NCBI GenBank assembly: GCA_023457875.1
Contig: JAEXBC010000104.1
Coordinates: forward strand, 1 to 9,700
Direction: 5' to 3'
DNA from: Bacillota bacterium
Lineage (GTDB): Bacteria > Bacillota > Clostridia > Lachnospirales > Cellulosilyticaceae
Length of the DNA: 9,700 nt
Part shown: positions 1-6,420 of the stretch, one piece after another
Layout: each line of letters opens with the position of its first letter
Numbering within the stretch: the first letter of the stretch is position 1
Notes under the pieces: model-generated
Seen by the model: the letters and a program-made list of their open reading frames with translations, nothing else
Told to the model about the DNA's origin: nothing
The model's database searches: none
Made by a program: the position numbers and the translations under genes

Positions 1-49
1 ATAATAAGTCCACATATAGAATGGTAAAATGAGGAAGGGAGTGGGGAAA

Positions 50-124
50 ATGGTGGACTTTGCAAGCTATAGCAGTCAAAGTACAAGTTCTGGATTGGAA
101 GGATATGGTCTAAATCTTATATAA
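50..124 (+). CDS. Putative 24-residue Ser/Gly/Tyr-rich peptide
   Basis: This small ORF starts with ATG at 50 and stops with TAA at 122-124. A purine-rich SD (AGGAAGG, 32-38, running into GGAGTGGGG) precedes it. The peptide begins MVDFASYSSQSTSSG and ends GYGLNLI; over half of it is Ser, Thr, Gly, Tyr or Gln, and it has no Cys or Lys. An in-frame ATG at 29 would add seven residues (MRKGVGK) but lacks a clear SD. The next gene starts 10 nt after the stop and has its own SD, so the two are probably co-transcribed. Function is unknown. Its position directly before a glycosyltransferase-like gene makes a modified-peptide substrate conceivable, but that is inference. It could also be a leader ORF or a chance ORF. 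Frames 1 and 3 close at 27 and 32, so an upstream gene may end just here. Confidence 0.4.
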   Translation: MVDFASYSSQSTSSGLEGYGLNLI

Positions 125-134
125 GAAGGGGGAA

Positions 135-995
135 ATGATGCAAGCATTTCATTCAACTTGGACAAAGCCCTTTTTTAAATCCCATGAGGGTGATTTTTAT
201 GTAGAAGATTTCGAATTACTTACAACGATTTTGTCGGCACTTAAATGGCGAGAGTTTAATGGCAGTATTAAAATGATTACTGACAAAGCGGGAGCTATTT
301 ATTATCGTAAGTGGGGCTTAGAAGATTTATGGGACCTAGGAATAGATGATACTTTAGAAGAAGAAATGGATAGCTCGATTGATGAGAGTGTTTTTTGGGC
401 AGCAGGAAAGCTATATGCTCTTGAAAAACAGGATACTCCCTGTGTGATGATGGATACTGATTTTATCGTTTGGGAGAATATAAAGGCACATTTGATGAAA
501 GATGGCGTTACCCTTATCCATAGAGAGAAGATACAGGACAATGTTTATCCAGAACAGAGTGCTTTTTTGATGAAGGATGGATATCGTTTTTCTCCTCATT
601 GGAATTGGGAGATTGAACCTTGTAATACGGCATTTTTGTGTATGCGCGATGAATCTTTTAAGCGTTATTACATTCAAGAGGCTAAGGCCTTTATGAAGGG
701 AGCACTAGGTAGGGACCCACTTATTTATATGGTTTTTGCAGAGCAAAGGCTACTTGCGATGTGTGCCGAAGAAAAAAAGATAGATCTTTATGCGTTATCT
801 AGCCTCGAGGAGCTCTTTCATCACACACAAAAGCGTTTTACCCATATCTGGGGGCACAAAAGGCTATTAAGAAATAGCGAAAAAGAAAGAGAAAAGTTTT
901 GTAAACGATGTATAGAAAGGATAGAAAGGGATTATCCTGATTTTTATCCTAAGCTTAAGGAGATTGAAAGTTTACAAAAGTATATGAGGGATTAG
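135..995 (+). CDS. Glycosyltransferase-like protein, uncharacterised family
   Basis: A soluble protein of 286 residues with no signal peptide or membrane segment. It has features of a GT-A type nucleotide-sugar transferase: an N-terminal beta/alpha region (MITDKAG near 47-53), a WAAGKLYAL segment (88-96), an acidic DTD motif preceded by hydrophobic residues (107-109) that would bind metal and nucleotide-sugar, a CNTAFL stretch (163-168), AEQRLL (202-207) and a C-terminal HIWGHK (237-242) whose histidines recall the late metal ligand of GT8-like enzymes. From memory it resembles the group Pfam calls DUF6734, but I cannot verify this. The acceptor is unknown. Start: ATGATG at 135-140; the G5 SD at 128-132 is better spaced for the second ATG (138), so the true N-terminus may be one residue shorter. 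It follows the short ORF at 50-124 and lies 36 nt before deoD, with which it may share a transcript. Confidence 0.6.
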   Translation: MMQAFHSTWTKPFFKSHEGDFYVEDFELLTTILSALKWREFNGSIKMITDKAGAIYYRKWGLEDLWDLGIDDTLEEEMDSSIDESVFWAAGKLYALEKQDTPCVMMDTDFIVWENIKAHLMKDGVTLIHREKIQDNVYPEQSAFLMKDGYRFSPHWNWEIEPCNTAFLCMRDESFKRYYIQEAKAFMKGALGRDPLIYMVFAEQRLLAMCAEEKKIDLYALSSLEELFHHTQKRFTHIWGHKRLLRNSEKEREKFCKRCIERIERDYPDFYPKLKEIESLQKYMRD

Positions 996-1031
996 CTTTA
1001 ATGAATGTCATCATGATTGGAGGATAAAAGA

Positions 1032-1733
1032 ATGTCAACACCACATAATGCAGCAAAACCAGGAGATATCGCCCAAACAGTCCTATTACCAGGAGATCCT
1101 TTAAGGGCAAAGTATATTGCGGAGCATTTCCTTGAGAATGCTACTGAGTATAACACTGTAAGAAATATGTTTGGCTACACAGGAACCTATAAAGGGGAAA
1201 AAATCTCTGTGCAGGGAACAGGTATGGGAATGCCTTCTATTGGTATTTATGCCCATGAACTAATCCATGTTTATGGTTGCAAGAATCTTATTAGAATTGG
1301 TTCAGCTGGAAGTATGAGAGGGGATTTGCCGCTTAGACATATTGTTTTTGCTTTAGGTGCATGTACCAACTCAAATTATGCCGTTCAATATAACTTGCCA
1401 GGTACTTTTGCACCAACAGCAAGCTATGAGTTACTTGAAAAGGCAGTAGAAAAAGCAAAACAAAACAATGTGCCCTACCATGTGGGGAATGTTCTTTCAT
1501 CAGATATTTTCTATAATGCAGATGAGACGACGACTCAAAGATGGAGTAAAATGGGGGTATTGGCAGTGGAAATGGAAGCTGCAGCCCTTTATATGGAGGC
1601 TGCAGCTGCAGGAGTAAATGCCTTGGCAATGGTAACGATTTCAGATAACCTTATTACGGGAGAAGAAACAACGTCCCAGGAGAGACAGAATACCTTTACT
1701 CAAATGATGGAGATTGCATTAGAACTCGCATAA
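1032..1733 (+). CDS. deoD: Purine nucleoside phosphorylase, DeoD type
   Basis: Cytosolic hexameric phosphorylase of purine salvage: (deoxy)purine nucleoside + phosphate to free base + (deoxy)ribose-1-phosphate. The product is 233 residues, the usual length for Gram-positive DeoD. Visible motifs: N-terminal MSTPHNA (His5, which in this family reaches into the neighbouring subunit's site), PGDPLRAKYIA (20-30; Gly21 and Arg25 bind phosphate), Arg44 in NTVRNMFG, LIRIGSAGS with another phosphate Arg, VEMEAAALY (ribose/base site) and SDNLITGEETTSQER, which carries the catalytic Asp and the spaced Arg matching Asp204/Arg217 of E. coli. Start choice: GGAGG at 1019-1023 lies 8 nt before ATG 1032; an in-frame TTG at 1017 overlaps that SD and is rejected. 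No deoxyribose or pyrimidine salvage genes are alongside. It may be read through from the gene ending at 995, and it ends at a palindromic terminator. Confidence 0.96.
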   Translation: MSTPHNAAKPGDIAQTVLLPGDPLRAKYIAEHFLENATEYNTVRNMFGYTGTYKGEKISVQGTGMGMPSIGIYAHELIHVYGCKNLIRIGSAGSMRGDLPLRHIVFALGACTNSNYAVQYNLPGTFAPTASYELLEKAVEKAKQNNVPYHVGNVLSSDIFYNADETTTQRWSKMGVLAVEMEAAALYMEAAAAGVNALAMVTISDNLITGEETTSQERQNTFTQMMEIALELA

Positions 1734-1741
1734 TTGATAGA

Positions 1742-1775
1742 AAAAGAATCCTAGGGAGCTCCCTAGGATTCTTTT
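1742..1775. terminator. Perfect palindromic bidirectional terminator
   Basis: A perfect 34-nt palindrome: the left half is AAAAGAATCCTAGGGAG and the right half is its exact reverse complement. As RNA it folds to a 15-bp stem with an AGCT loop. T-rich flanks follow the stem on both strands (ATTCTTTT rightward, ATTCTTTTTCT leftward), so it can end deoD and the convergent diguanylate cyclase gene, whose stop codon (complement of 1774-1776) overlaps it. Confidence 0.9.
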
Positions 1776-2856
1776 AGTCGTTAATAACCACTTTATTTTT
1801 ACCTGTACGTTTACAAATATATAAGTTGTCGTCAGCGCGTTTAATGACCTCATCCAGTGAAAGCGTTTCATTTGTTTTCACATATACACCAAAGCTGGCG
1901 GTAACAGAGGATTCAATACCATCACCCTTAATAATGGTATGCTCAATTTCTTGGCGCATTTGTTCAACGCGTTTGGCAACTAACTTTTTATCTACAAAAT
2001 TATTAAAGAAGATAATGATTTCCTCTCCACCATAGCGTGCCACAATGTCATTTGGCCTCGTGTTATTTTTGATGATCGAGCTAACTTCTTTTAGGACAAT
2101 ATCTCCATAAGGATGGCCATAGGTATCATTGACTTTCTTGAAATTATCAATATCAATCATAACAAGCGTATATTGAGAGTCATTTAATTGTGGAAGGGCA
2201 GTAAGTGTATCGAAGAAATACTTTTTATTAAAGATATTGGTTAGTCCATCTTTAGATGCACTTTCTTTGATACGATTGTAAAGTAGATTATTTTCAATAG
2301 CAACACCTACATGGTTCGCAAGTGAAGATAAAAAGGTAGCATGTTCCTTTGAAAAATAATTCTTCTCTTGATGTTGAATAAGAATAAAACCAAGTGTGCC
2401 ACTCTCTAATTTTATAGGTACACCTAAACAAGAGTAAATCGCTTCCTCAGGGTTAGTAGTAGGATAAATAGGTGTATCACTATTAATAATGAATTCCTCT
2501 TGATGATGATTAAAAATCAGTTGCTTTTCCATGTCGATAGAATCATAAGAAAAATTCTTAGGTGTTACTTGTAAATAATCCTCTTCTGATTTAATATATA
2601 TCGTTGAGTATTTCGCACCAAAGACACCTATCAGCATATCATTTATCAAAGGAAAGAGATCTTGGTTTTTAATATATTGATTAATATAATTGCTTATCTC
2701 AAGTAAATTGGTAAACACATTTAATTTTTGTTCAAGAACAGTGATTTCATTTGACAAGTTAAAAATAGTTTGTTCGGTGAAGCGCTGATATTTTTCGAAA
2801 TCTTCTTTTGTGATATTATCTAGATCCATATAGACGCCTGTGTTTTTACTATTCAT
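1774..2856 (-). CDS. GAF-GGDEF diguanylate cyclase
   Basis: A predicted cytoplasmic enzyme of 360 residues making cyclic di-GMP from two GTP. Residues ~24-50 look like a short coiled coil, ~50-195 are a GAF-type sensor domain (YSTIYIK, SCLGVPIKLESGTLGFILIQ, HVGVAIENNLLYNRI), and 198-360 are a GGDEF domain. The GGDEF part has DGLTNIFNKKYF (203-214), metal-binding Asp235 and Asp237 in MIDIDNFKKVND, an intact allosteric I-site RxxD (RPND, 267-270) exactly five residues before the active-site loop, and the loop itself as GGEEI (276-280) where GG(D/E)EF is usual. The fifth-residue change is the only oddity; the catalytic Glu residues are kept, so activity is plausible. Start ATG at 2856 is preceded by AAAGGGG (complement of 2866-2872). 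It lies 57 nt downstream of the TPR gene on the same strand and is probably co-transcribed with it. The GAF ligand is unknown. Confidence 0.93.
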   Translation of the reverse strand: MNSKNTGVYMDLDNITKEDFEKYQRFTEQTIFNLSNEITVLEQKLNVFTNLLEISNYINQYIKNQDLFPLINDMLIGVFGAKYSTIYIKSEEDYLQVTPKNFSYDSIDMEKQLIFNHHQEEFIINSDTPIYPTTNPEEAIYSCLGVPIKLESGTLGFILIQHQEKNYFSKEHATFLSSLANHVGVAIENNLLYNRIKESASKDGLTNIFNKKYFFDTLTALPQLNDSQYTLVMIDIDNFKKVNDTYGHPYGDIVLKEVSSIIKNNTRPNDIVARYGGEEIIIFFNNFVDKKLVAKRVEQMRQEIEHTIIKGDGIESSVTASFGVYVKTNETLSLDEVIKRADDNLYICKRTGKNKVVIND

Positions 2857-2913
2857 ATAGATATGCCCCTTTGTTTTATTAATATATTTTATTCAAGTAA
2901 TAGCAAGTATACA

Positions 2914-3816
2914 TTAATATCTTTGTTTAAGCTGTTTTTTGACTTTCTTCAAATAACGATTAGAGAGCATTTTTTTGTGTGCTTTAAGATATGTGTGAGA
3001 TAGGTTAAAGCAATTTTGTATATCGTTTGGATGATATTTTGCCACTGTTTGGTAAGTTGCAAGAGCTTGTGGGTAGTTCTTAGTGTGTAAATAACATTCA
3101 CCAATGTAGGATAAATACTCTTTGTTAGTAGGCTCCATATAGGATGCCTTTTGAAAGTGCTCAAGAGCTTCTGAATATTTTCGTAGCTCCATGTACGCAC
3201 TGGCAAGCTCAACATAGACATTTGGTTCCATTGGGCTAAGTTTGATATACTCCTTATAAAAGCTAATGGCTGTTTCTAGCTCATTTAGCATATGGTAAGC
3301 ATGAGCTTTCATATAAAGAATTTTCTTGTTGAGGGGATGTGTCTTTAAATATAAATCACAATAGCAGATGCATAGACGATAGTGATCTTGCACCATTGCC
3401 TTTTTGGCCCTTTTAAGATAGGGACGTTCTCTGGTTGTTAATATCTCTGTATAGATATTGGCCATACAATAAGGTATCTTTGATTGCTTTAGAACTTCTA
3501 TAAGTTGCCATGTAGTAAGCTGATTAATTTTTTGATAATAATCGATTGAACGAGATACAATATATAGTGAACCATGTTTATATAGGTATTCGAGTTGCGA
3601 GAAAATAAATTGACTACAACTTGTATGTGCCCCTAGTTTAAACAGAAATTTTATTTTTTGATAAATATAAAAAGGAGAATTGTTGCTAAATACTATGGCA
3701 GCATCTATAGCTTGTAAAGCATCTTGTAATTGCTCATTGCCTAATAGGTGAATAGCATTTTTTAAATAATTTTGTGGGGAAAGGTGTAAGCATTGCTCTG
3801 CTCCATGAGCTTCCAT
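2914..3816 (-). CDS. TPR-repeat protein
   Basis: A 300-residue helical repeat protein with no signal peptide or membrane helix, so probably a cytoplasmic scaffold. Tetratricopeptide repeats are clearest in the C-terminal half: ~132-164, ~165-198 (KKILYMKAHAYHMLNELETA), ~199-232 (PNVYVELASAYMELRKYSEA), ~233-266 (KEYLSYIGECYLHTKNYPQA) and a last one at ~267-299. The N-terminal part (~15-50) looks like a degenerate repeat, and ~50-130 is helical without clear repeats. The C-terminus is strongly basic (KKVKKQLKQRY). The start is firm: AAGGAGG (complement of 3824-3830) lies 7 nt before ATG 3816. It is the first gene of a leftward unit with the diguanylate cyclase, so a role in that signalling pathway is possible, but no partner can be read from sequence. 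Confidence 0.85.
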   Translation of the reverse strand: MEAHGAEQCLHLSPQNYLKNAIHLLGNEQLQDALQAIDAAIVFSNNSPFYIYQKIKFLFKLGAHTSCSQFIFSQLEYLYKHGSLYIVSRSIDYYQKINQLTTWQLIEVLKQSKIPYCMANIYTEILTTRERPYLKRAKKAMVQDHYRLCICYCDLYLKTHPLNKKILYMKAHAYHMLNELETAISFYKEYIKLSPMEPNVYVELASAYMELRKYSEALEHFQKASYMEPTNKEYLSYIGECYLHTKNYPQALATYQTVAKYHPNDIQNCFNLSHTYLKAHKKMLSNRYLKKVKKQLKQRY

Positions 3817-3851
3817 AGAAAACCTCCTTGTAGAATATTCTTAATATATAT

Positions 3852-3880
3852 ATTGTAATGCAAAAGACAAATATATACAA
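3852..3880 (-). promoter_or_regulatory. Sigma-A-like promoter for the TPR/GGDEF unit
   Basis: On the minus strand, -35 TTGTAT (complement of 3875-3880), a 17-nt spacer and -10 TACAAT (complement of 3852-3857). The predicted start near 3845 gives a leader of about 28 nt carrying the AAGGAGG SD. Confidence 0.65.
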
Positions 3881-3908
3881 TATCACGAAATTATTTTTAA
3901 AGATAAAA

Positions 3909-3937
3909 TTGACTGAACAGAGCATAAAAGATAAACT
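3909..3937 (+). promoter_or_regulatory. Sigma-A-like promoter for the DUF1540 gene
   Basis: -35 TTGACT (3909-3914), a 17-nt spacer and -10 TAAACT (3932-3937). The predicted start near 3944 is only about 16 nt before the ATG, just enough for the GAGGAG SD. It diverges from the TPR promoter; the -35 boxes are about 29 nt apart. Confidence 0.55.
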
Positions 3938-3959
3938 AATATGTCAGAGGAGTGAAAGA

Positions 3960-4115
3960 ATGGGAATGAATATGAGTATAGGTTGTAATGTAAAAGCTTG
4001 TGAGCATCATCATGAGCAAGAAAAGTATTGCTGTTTAGAGCAGGTTGTAATTGATAAAAATAATATCTCAGATGGAAAACAGTCCACAGACTGTATAAGC
4101 TTTAAAAAGAAATAA
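3960..4115 (+). CDS. DUF1540 Cys-rich mini-protein
   Basis: A 51-residue protein matching the DUF1540 pattern: an N-terminal IGCNVKACEHH (Cys9, Cys14), a second Cys cluster (Cys24-Cys25) followed by LEQVVID, and a C-terminal TDCISFK (Cys45). With His16-18, these cysteines suggest a small metal-binding knuckle; this is inference, since the family has no settled function. Start choice: GAGGAG at 3947-3952 is 7 nt before ATG 3960. An upstream in-frame ATG at 3858 would place an A/T-rich, non-family N-terminus across the promoter and is rejected; internal ATGs at 3966 and 3972 are less well spaced. The gene stands alone, divergent from the TPR gene, with a weak hairpin (4118-4133) after it. Confidence 0.85.
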   Translation: MGMNMSIGCNVKACEHHHEQEKYCCLEQVVIDKNNISDGKQSTDCISFKKK

Positions 4116-4117
4116 TA

Positions 4118-4133
4118 GGGATAAACTTGTCCC
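4118..4133 (+). terminator. Weak hairpin after the DUF1540 gene
   Basis: GGGATA and TGTCCC form a 6-bp stem (one G-U pair) with a 4-nt AACT loop, starting 3 nt after the stop codon. The following bases are CTCTATC and not a T-run, so it may pause or partially terminate; readthrough into the next gene is possible. Confidence 0.3.
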
Positions 4134-4137
4134 CTCT

Positions 4138-4169
4138 ATCATATAAATGATATATCACATAAATGATAT
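4138..4169 (+). repeat. Two tandem 16-nt repeats, operator candidate
   Basis: Two adjacent 16-nt copies, ATCATATAAATGATAT (4138-4153) and ATCACATAAATGATAT (4154-4169), differ at one base. Copy 1 contains a 5-bp inverted repeat, ATCAT-ATAA-ATGAT; the change in copy 2 breaks one arm. The block sits 23 nt before the start codon of the next gene, in the region where its promoter or 5' leader should be, and may be a regulator-binding site. Confidence 0.45.
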
Positions 4170-4192
4170 AGAGAAAAATAGGGGGGAATAAG

Positions 4193-5455
4193 ATGCAAAA
4201 GAACAAGGTTAAAAATGTAATCATGACGGGTATACTCGTTATCAGTTTAGCTCTATTAGTTGGGAAAATTGGGCAATGTTTATTTGCTTACTATACAGGA
4301 CCTATGTACGTTATTGATCAATATATAGATGCATTGAATCAAGGGCATTATCATAAAATTTATCACCTATTAAGCAAAGAATCTCTTATGGATGTGGGTG
4401 GAGAGCGTGAAGTTGAAAAATATTTTAATAAGTATTATAGAGAAGATTATAAACTGATCAAGGTGATGAAAATAGGCTGGCTTAAGGAGCAATATATGGT
4501 CCACTGTCAATTTCAAGATAGTGATAAAAAACAAGCTTTGCAAATGACAAGAGAAAAAGGGGGAAACTGGCGTATCAAATTTCCCTTTGAGCTTAATGAA
4601 GTGAGTATTATTGCACCAAATGGTTCTAAAGTGTATTTTGGTAATGAAGCATTAACCTATAGGATAAAAGAGGGCTATAAGAAGGATAAGGTTTTACCAG
4701 GTCTATATATGGTGAAGGTAGAATTACCTGATGCGAGTGATCGGCCTTATTATAAAATGATCAGTGTTCCAGAACATAAAAAGTTGGTTTTACCCTATGA
4801 ATTAGGTCACTTAAAGGTTGAATGCGCGCCTGGGCTAATGGTCAAGCTTAATCCCTTAGAGGAAATGAGCACAGAAGAAGGTGTCCAGTGGTATGATGTT
4901 ATGGTAGGTCAATATACCCTTACAATCAACCATCCTTATGACTACCTTGAACCGATTGAAAAGGAGATTGAACTCTTTCAAGGAGACAACAATGTGGCGG
5001 TAGAAACATTTAAGCTTTCCTCAGTAGGAGAAAAAAAGCTTGAAACCTTTTTGGAAGCGTTTTATGCTTGCTATGAGCAAGGTATTAAGCAGCACAGTTC
5101 AAGTATCTTAGCGAACTATTTTGAAGAGGCCAATAGACAAAGTCAGCTAGAACTGTTTAATGAATGGTATATTAAGCAAAAAAATATTATTAAGGCAGAT
5201 ATAGAGAGGTCTTGTGGAGATGTATCTATAGATGAAAAAGGCAATTTACATAGTATGATTGTAGAAAAGGTACTACTTGTTAATAGAGAGTATAGTAAGC
5301 TTGAAGAAAAAGAGGTTGAAAAGCAGTACAAGGTGATTCTTTATTGGGATACGACCATAGACATTAAGCAAAAAGAGTGGCAGATTGTTGATCGGCAAAT
5401 TGCTCAAAGTATGATTGCATTTAAAGATTTAGAGGGAAAATGGGTTCAATATTAA
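4193..5455 (+). CDS. Membrane-anchored extracytoplasmic protein, TcaA/NTF2-like layout
   Basis: A 420-residue protein with a short basic N-terminus (MQKNKVKN), one hydrophobic helix (~8-24) and a long hydrophilic remainder, so it should be N-in and displayed outside the membrane. Residues ~36-135 resemble an NTF2-like fold (GPMYVIDQYIDALNQGHYHKIY with KGGNWRIKFP at its end). The middle (~136-270) is beta-rich with PEGA-like features (VLPGLYMVKVELPD, VGQYTLTINHP). Residues ~275-415 look like a second NTF2-like domain ending with KEWQIVDRQI. This order recalls the outer part of Staphylococcus TcaA and Bacillus YvbJ proteins, but the cytoplasmic zinc ribbon of those is absent; the relationship is inferred. 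The Cys at 29 is not in a lipobox. The SD is AGGGGGGAA (4180-4188). Tandem repeats lie just upstream, and a GntR gene follows 74 nt downstream. Function unknown. Confidence 0.6.
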   Translation: MQKNKVKNVIMTGILVISLALLVGKIGQCLFAYYTGPMYVIDQYIDALNQGHYHKIYHLLSKESLMDVGGEREVEKYFNKYYREDYKLIKVMKIGWLKEQYMVHCQFQDSDKKQALQMTREKGGNWRIKFPFELNEVSIIAPNGSKVYFGNEALTYRIKEGYKKDKVLPGLYMVKVELPDASDRPYYKMISVPEHKKLVLPYELGHLKVECAPGLMVKLNPLEEMSTEEGVQWYDVMVGQYTLTINHPYDYLEPIEKEIELFQGDNNVAVETFKLSSVGEKKLETFLEAFYACYEQGIKQHSSSILANYFEEANRQSQLELFNEWYIKQKNIIKADIERSCGDVSIDEKGNLHSMIVEKVLLVNREYSKLEEKEVEKQYKVILYWDTTIDIKQKEWQIVDRQIAQSMIAFKDLEGKWVQY

Positions 5456-5517
5456 CGAATTGCATTGTAATTTTTATAATATTTGGTAATATAGTCATAT
5501 ATAGTTTATCAAATAAT

Positions 5518-5523
5518 AGGAGG
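5518..5523 (+). promoter_or_regulatory. SD site deciding the GntR start
   Basis: AGGAGG lies 6 nt before GTG 5530 and sets the start of the GntR-family gene. Without it, an upstream in-frame ATG at 5440 could be taken, adding 30 hydrophobic residues encoded by T-rich intergenic DNA. Confidence 0.8.
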
Positions 5524-5529
5524 CATAGA

Positions 5530-6195
5530 GTGATATTTGAGGAGGATACAACCGATAAAGCATCGTTACGGGAAAAAGTCTTTAGAACGATTAGGGAGTC
5601 CATATTGGATGGAAAATATAAGCAAGGTGATGTTTTAAGGGAAACCAATATTGCAAATGAGATGCATGTAAGCCGTACACCTGTTAGAGAAGCCATTAGA
5701 CAACTAGAACTAGAGGGTTTGGTACATTCTATTCCAAACAAAGAGACGGTAGTGATAGGTGTATCCCAAGAGGACGTGCAGGACATTTTTATGATAAGAG
5801 GAAGACTTGAAGGCATGGCAGCTAAGCTGGCTGCAGAACGTATTACAGAGGAAGAACTTGCAGAGCTAAAGGAAGTACTAGAACTTACTGAGTTTTATGT
5901 GAATAAAAAGGATCTTATGCATATAGGAGAACTGGACCATCGTTTTCATGATTTAATTTACAAGGCAACAAAGAGCAAGATTCTTAAGCAAATGTTATCT
6001 GATTTTCACACCTATATTCAAAAAACTCGGATGGAGTCCTTAGCTATACCTGGACGTGTCCAAGGACTGTTAGCTGAACACACTGCCATATTTGAGGCAA
6101 TCCAAAAGAGGGACAGCGTAAATGCTGAAAAGCTTATTAACAAGCACATTGATAAGGTGAGTAAAAATATGCATCTGGACGATTTTAACAGATAA
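5530..6195 (+). CDS. GntR-family transcriptional regulator, FCD subfamily
   Basis: A 221-residue cytoplasmic regulator of usual FadR/FCD length. The N-terminal winged helix-turn-helix covers ~10-78: LREKVFRTIRESILDGKYK, then GDVLRETNIANEMHVSRTPVREAIRQLELEGLV in two segments, with the recognition helix at SRTPVREAIRQL (48-59). The FCD effector domain (~79-210) contains the family's metal site: Asp136 and His140 in ELDHRFHDLIY, His184 in AEHTAIFEAI and His206 in NKHIDKV. The ligand is probably a small carboxylate, as in the family generally, but not readable here. GTG 5530 is chosen because AGGAGG precedes it and family homology starts near residue 10. A TTGTAA/TATAGT pair at 5465-5495 has a 19-nt spacer and is only a weak promoter. 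The neighbouring membrane protein gene is a possible target; no enzyme operon is adjacent to suggest an inducer. Confidence 0.92.
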   Translation: MIFEEDTTDKASLREKVFRTIRESILDGKYKQGDVLRETNIANEMHVSRTPVREAIRQLELEGLVHSIPNKETVVIGVSQEDVQDIFMIRGRLEGMAAKLAAERITEEELAELKEVLELTEFYVNKKDLMHIGELDHRFHDLIYKATKSKILKQMLSDFHTYIQKTRMESLAIPGRVQGLLAEHTAIFEAIQKRDSVNAEKLINKHIDKVSKNMHLDDFNR

Positions 6196-6406
6196 TCCTA
6201 AGCTTTGAGCGTAAAAATAAAGAGAATGCATAAACTTTTTTTCTGTTAGCAAAAATATGGAAGAGGATTCGACAATATTTACAATTTCTAACCCCATGGA
6301 AAAGTGATTCGATAAAAAAATAACAATAAATCAGGGTTATATTAAAAAGTGTATAAAATATTTCCTTATTTTATAAAAAGTTAGGGCAACCTTACAAGCA
6401 TACTGT
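6196..6406. other. A/T-rich intergenic stretch before the small RNA
   Basis: No supported gene. It contains a direct repeat GATTCGACAA (6266-6275) and GATTCGATAA (6306-6315) 40 nt apart, and an A/T-only inverted repeat TATAAAATA / TATTTTATA (6352-6360 and 6367-6375). The inverted repeat could act as a curved or UP-like element for the promoter that follows. No convincing terminator for the GntR gene was found. Confidence 0.5.
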
Positions 6407-6415
6407 TGGTATAAT
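6407..6415 (+). promoter_or_regulatory. Extended -10 promoter of the small RNA
   Basis: TGGTATAAT (6407-6415) is a perfect extended -10 element (TGn plus TATAAT). The -35 region is poor, as expected for extended -10 promoters. Predicted start is near 6422, at the base of the first RNA hairpin. Confidence 0.65.
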
Positions 6416-6420
6416 TTACT

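Noticed and set aside
1017..1031. TTG start adding five residues to DeoD
   Set aside because: The TTG overlaps the GGAGG SD; ATG 1032 has correct spacing and gives the family's conserved N-terminus MSTPHNA.
3858..3959. 34-residue N-terminal extension of the DUF1540 protein
   Set aside because: It would lie across the -35/-10 elements, lacks an SD and does not look like the family; ATG 3960 has GAGGAG in place.
4274..4285. Lipobox at Cys29 of the membrane-anchored protein
   Set aside because: The residues are IGQC; Gln just before Cys does not fit a lipobox, and the hydrophobic helix fits a simple anchor.
6257..6307. 16-residue ORF in the intergenic region
   Set aside because: No SD, A/T-rich context and no conserved pattern visible.
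6352..6375. A/T-only inverted repeat as a terminator for the GntR gene
   Set aside because: The stem has no G/C pairs, no T-run follows, and it is over 150 nt past the stop codon.
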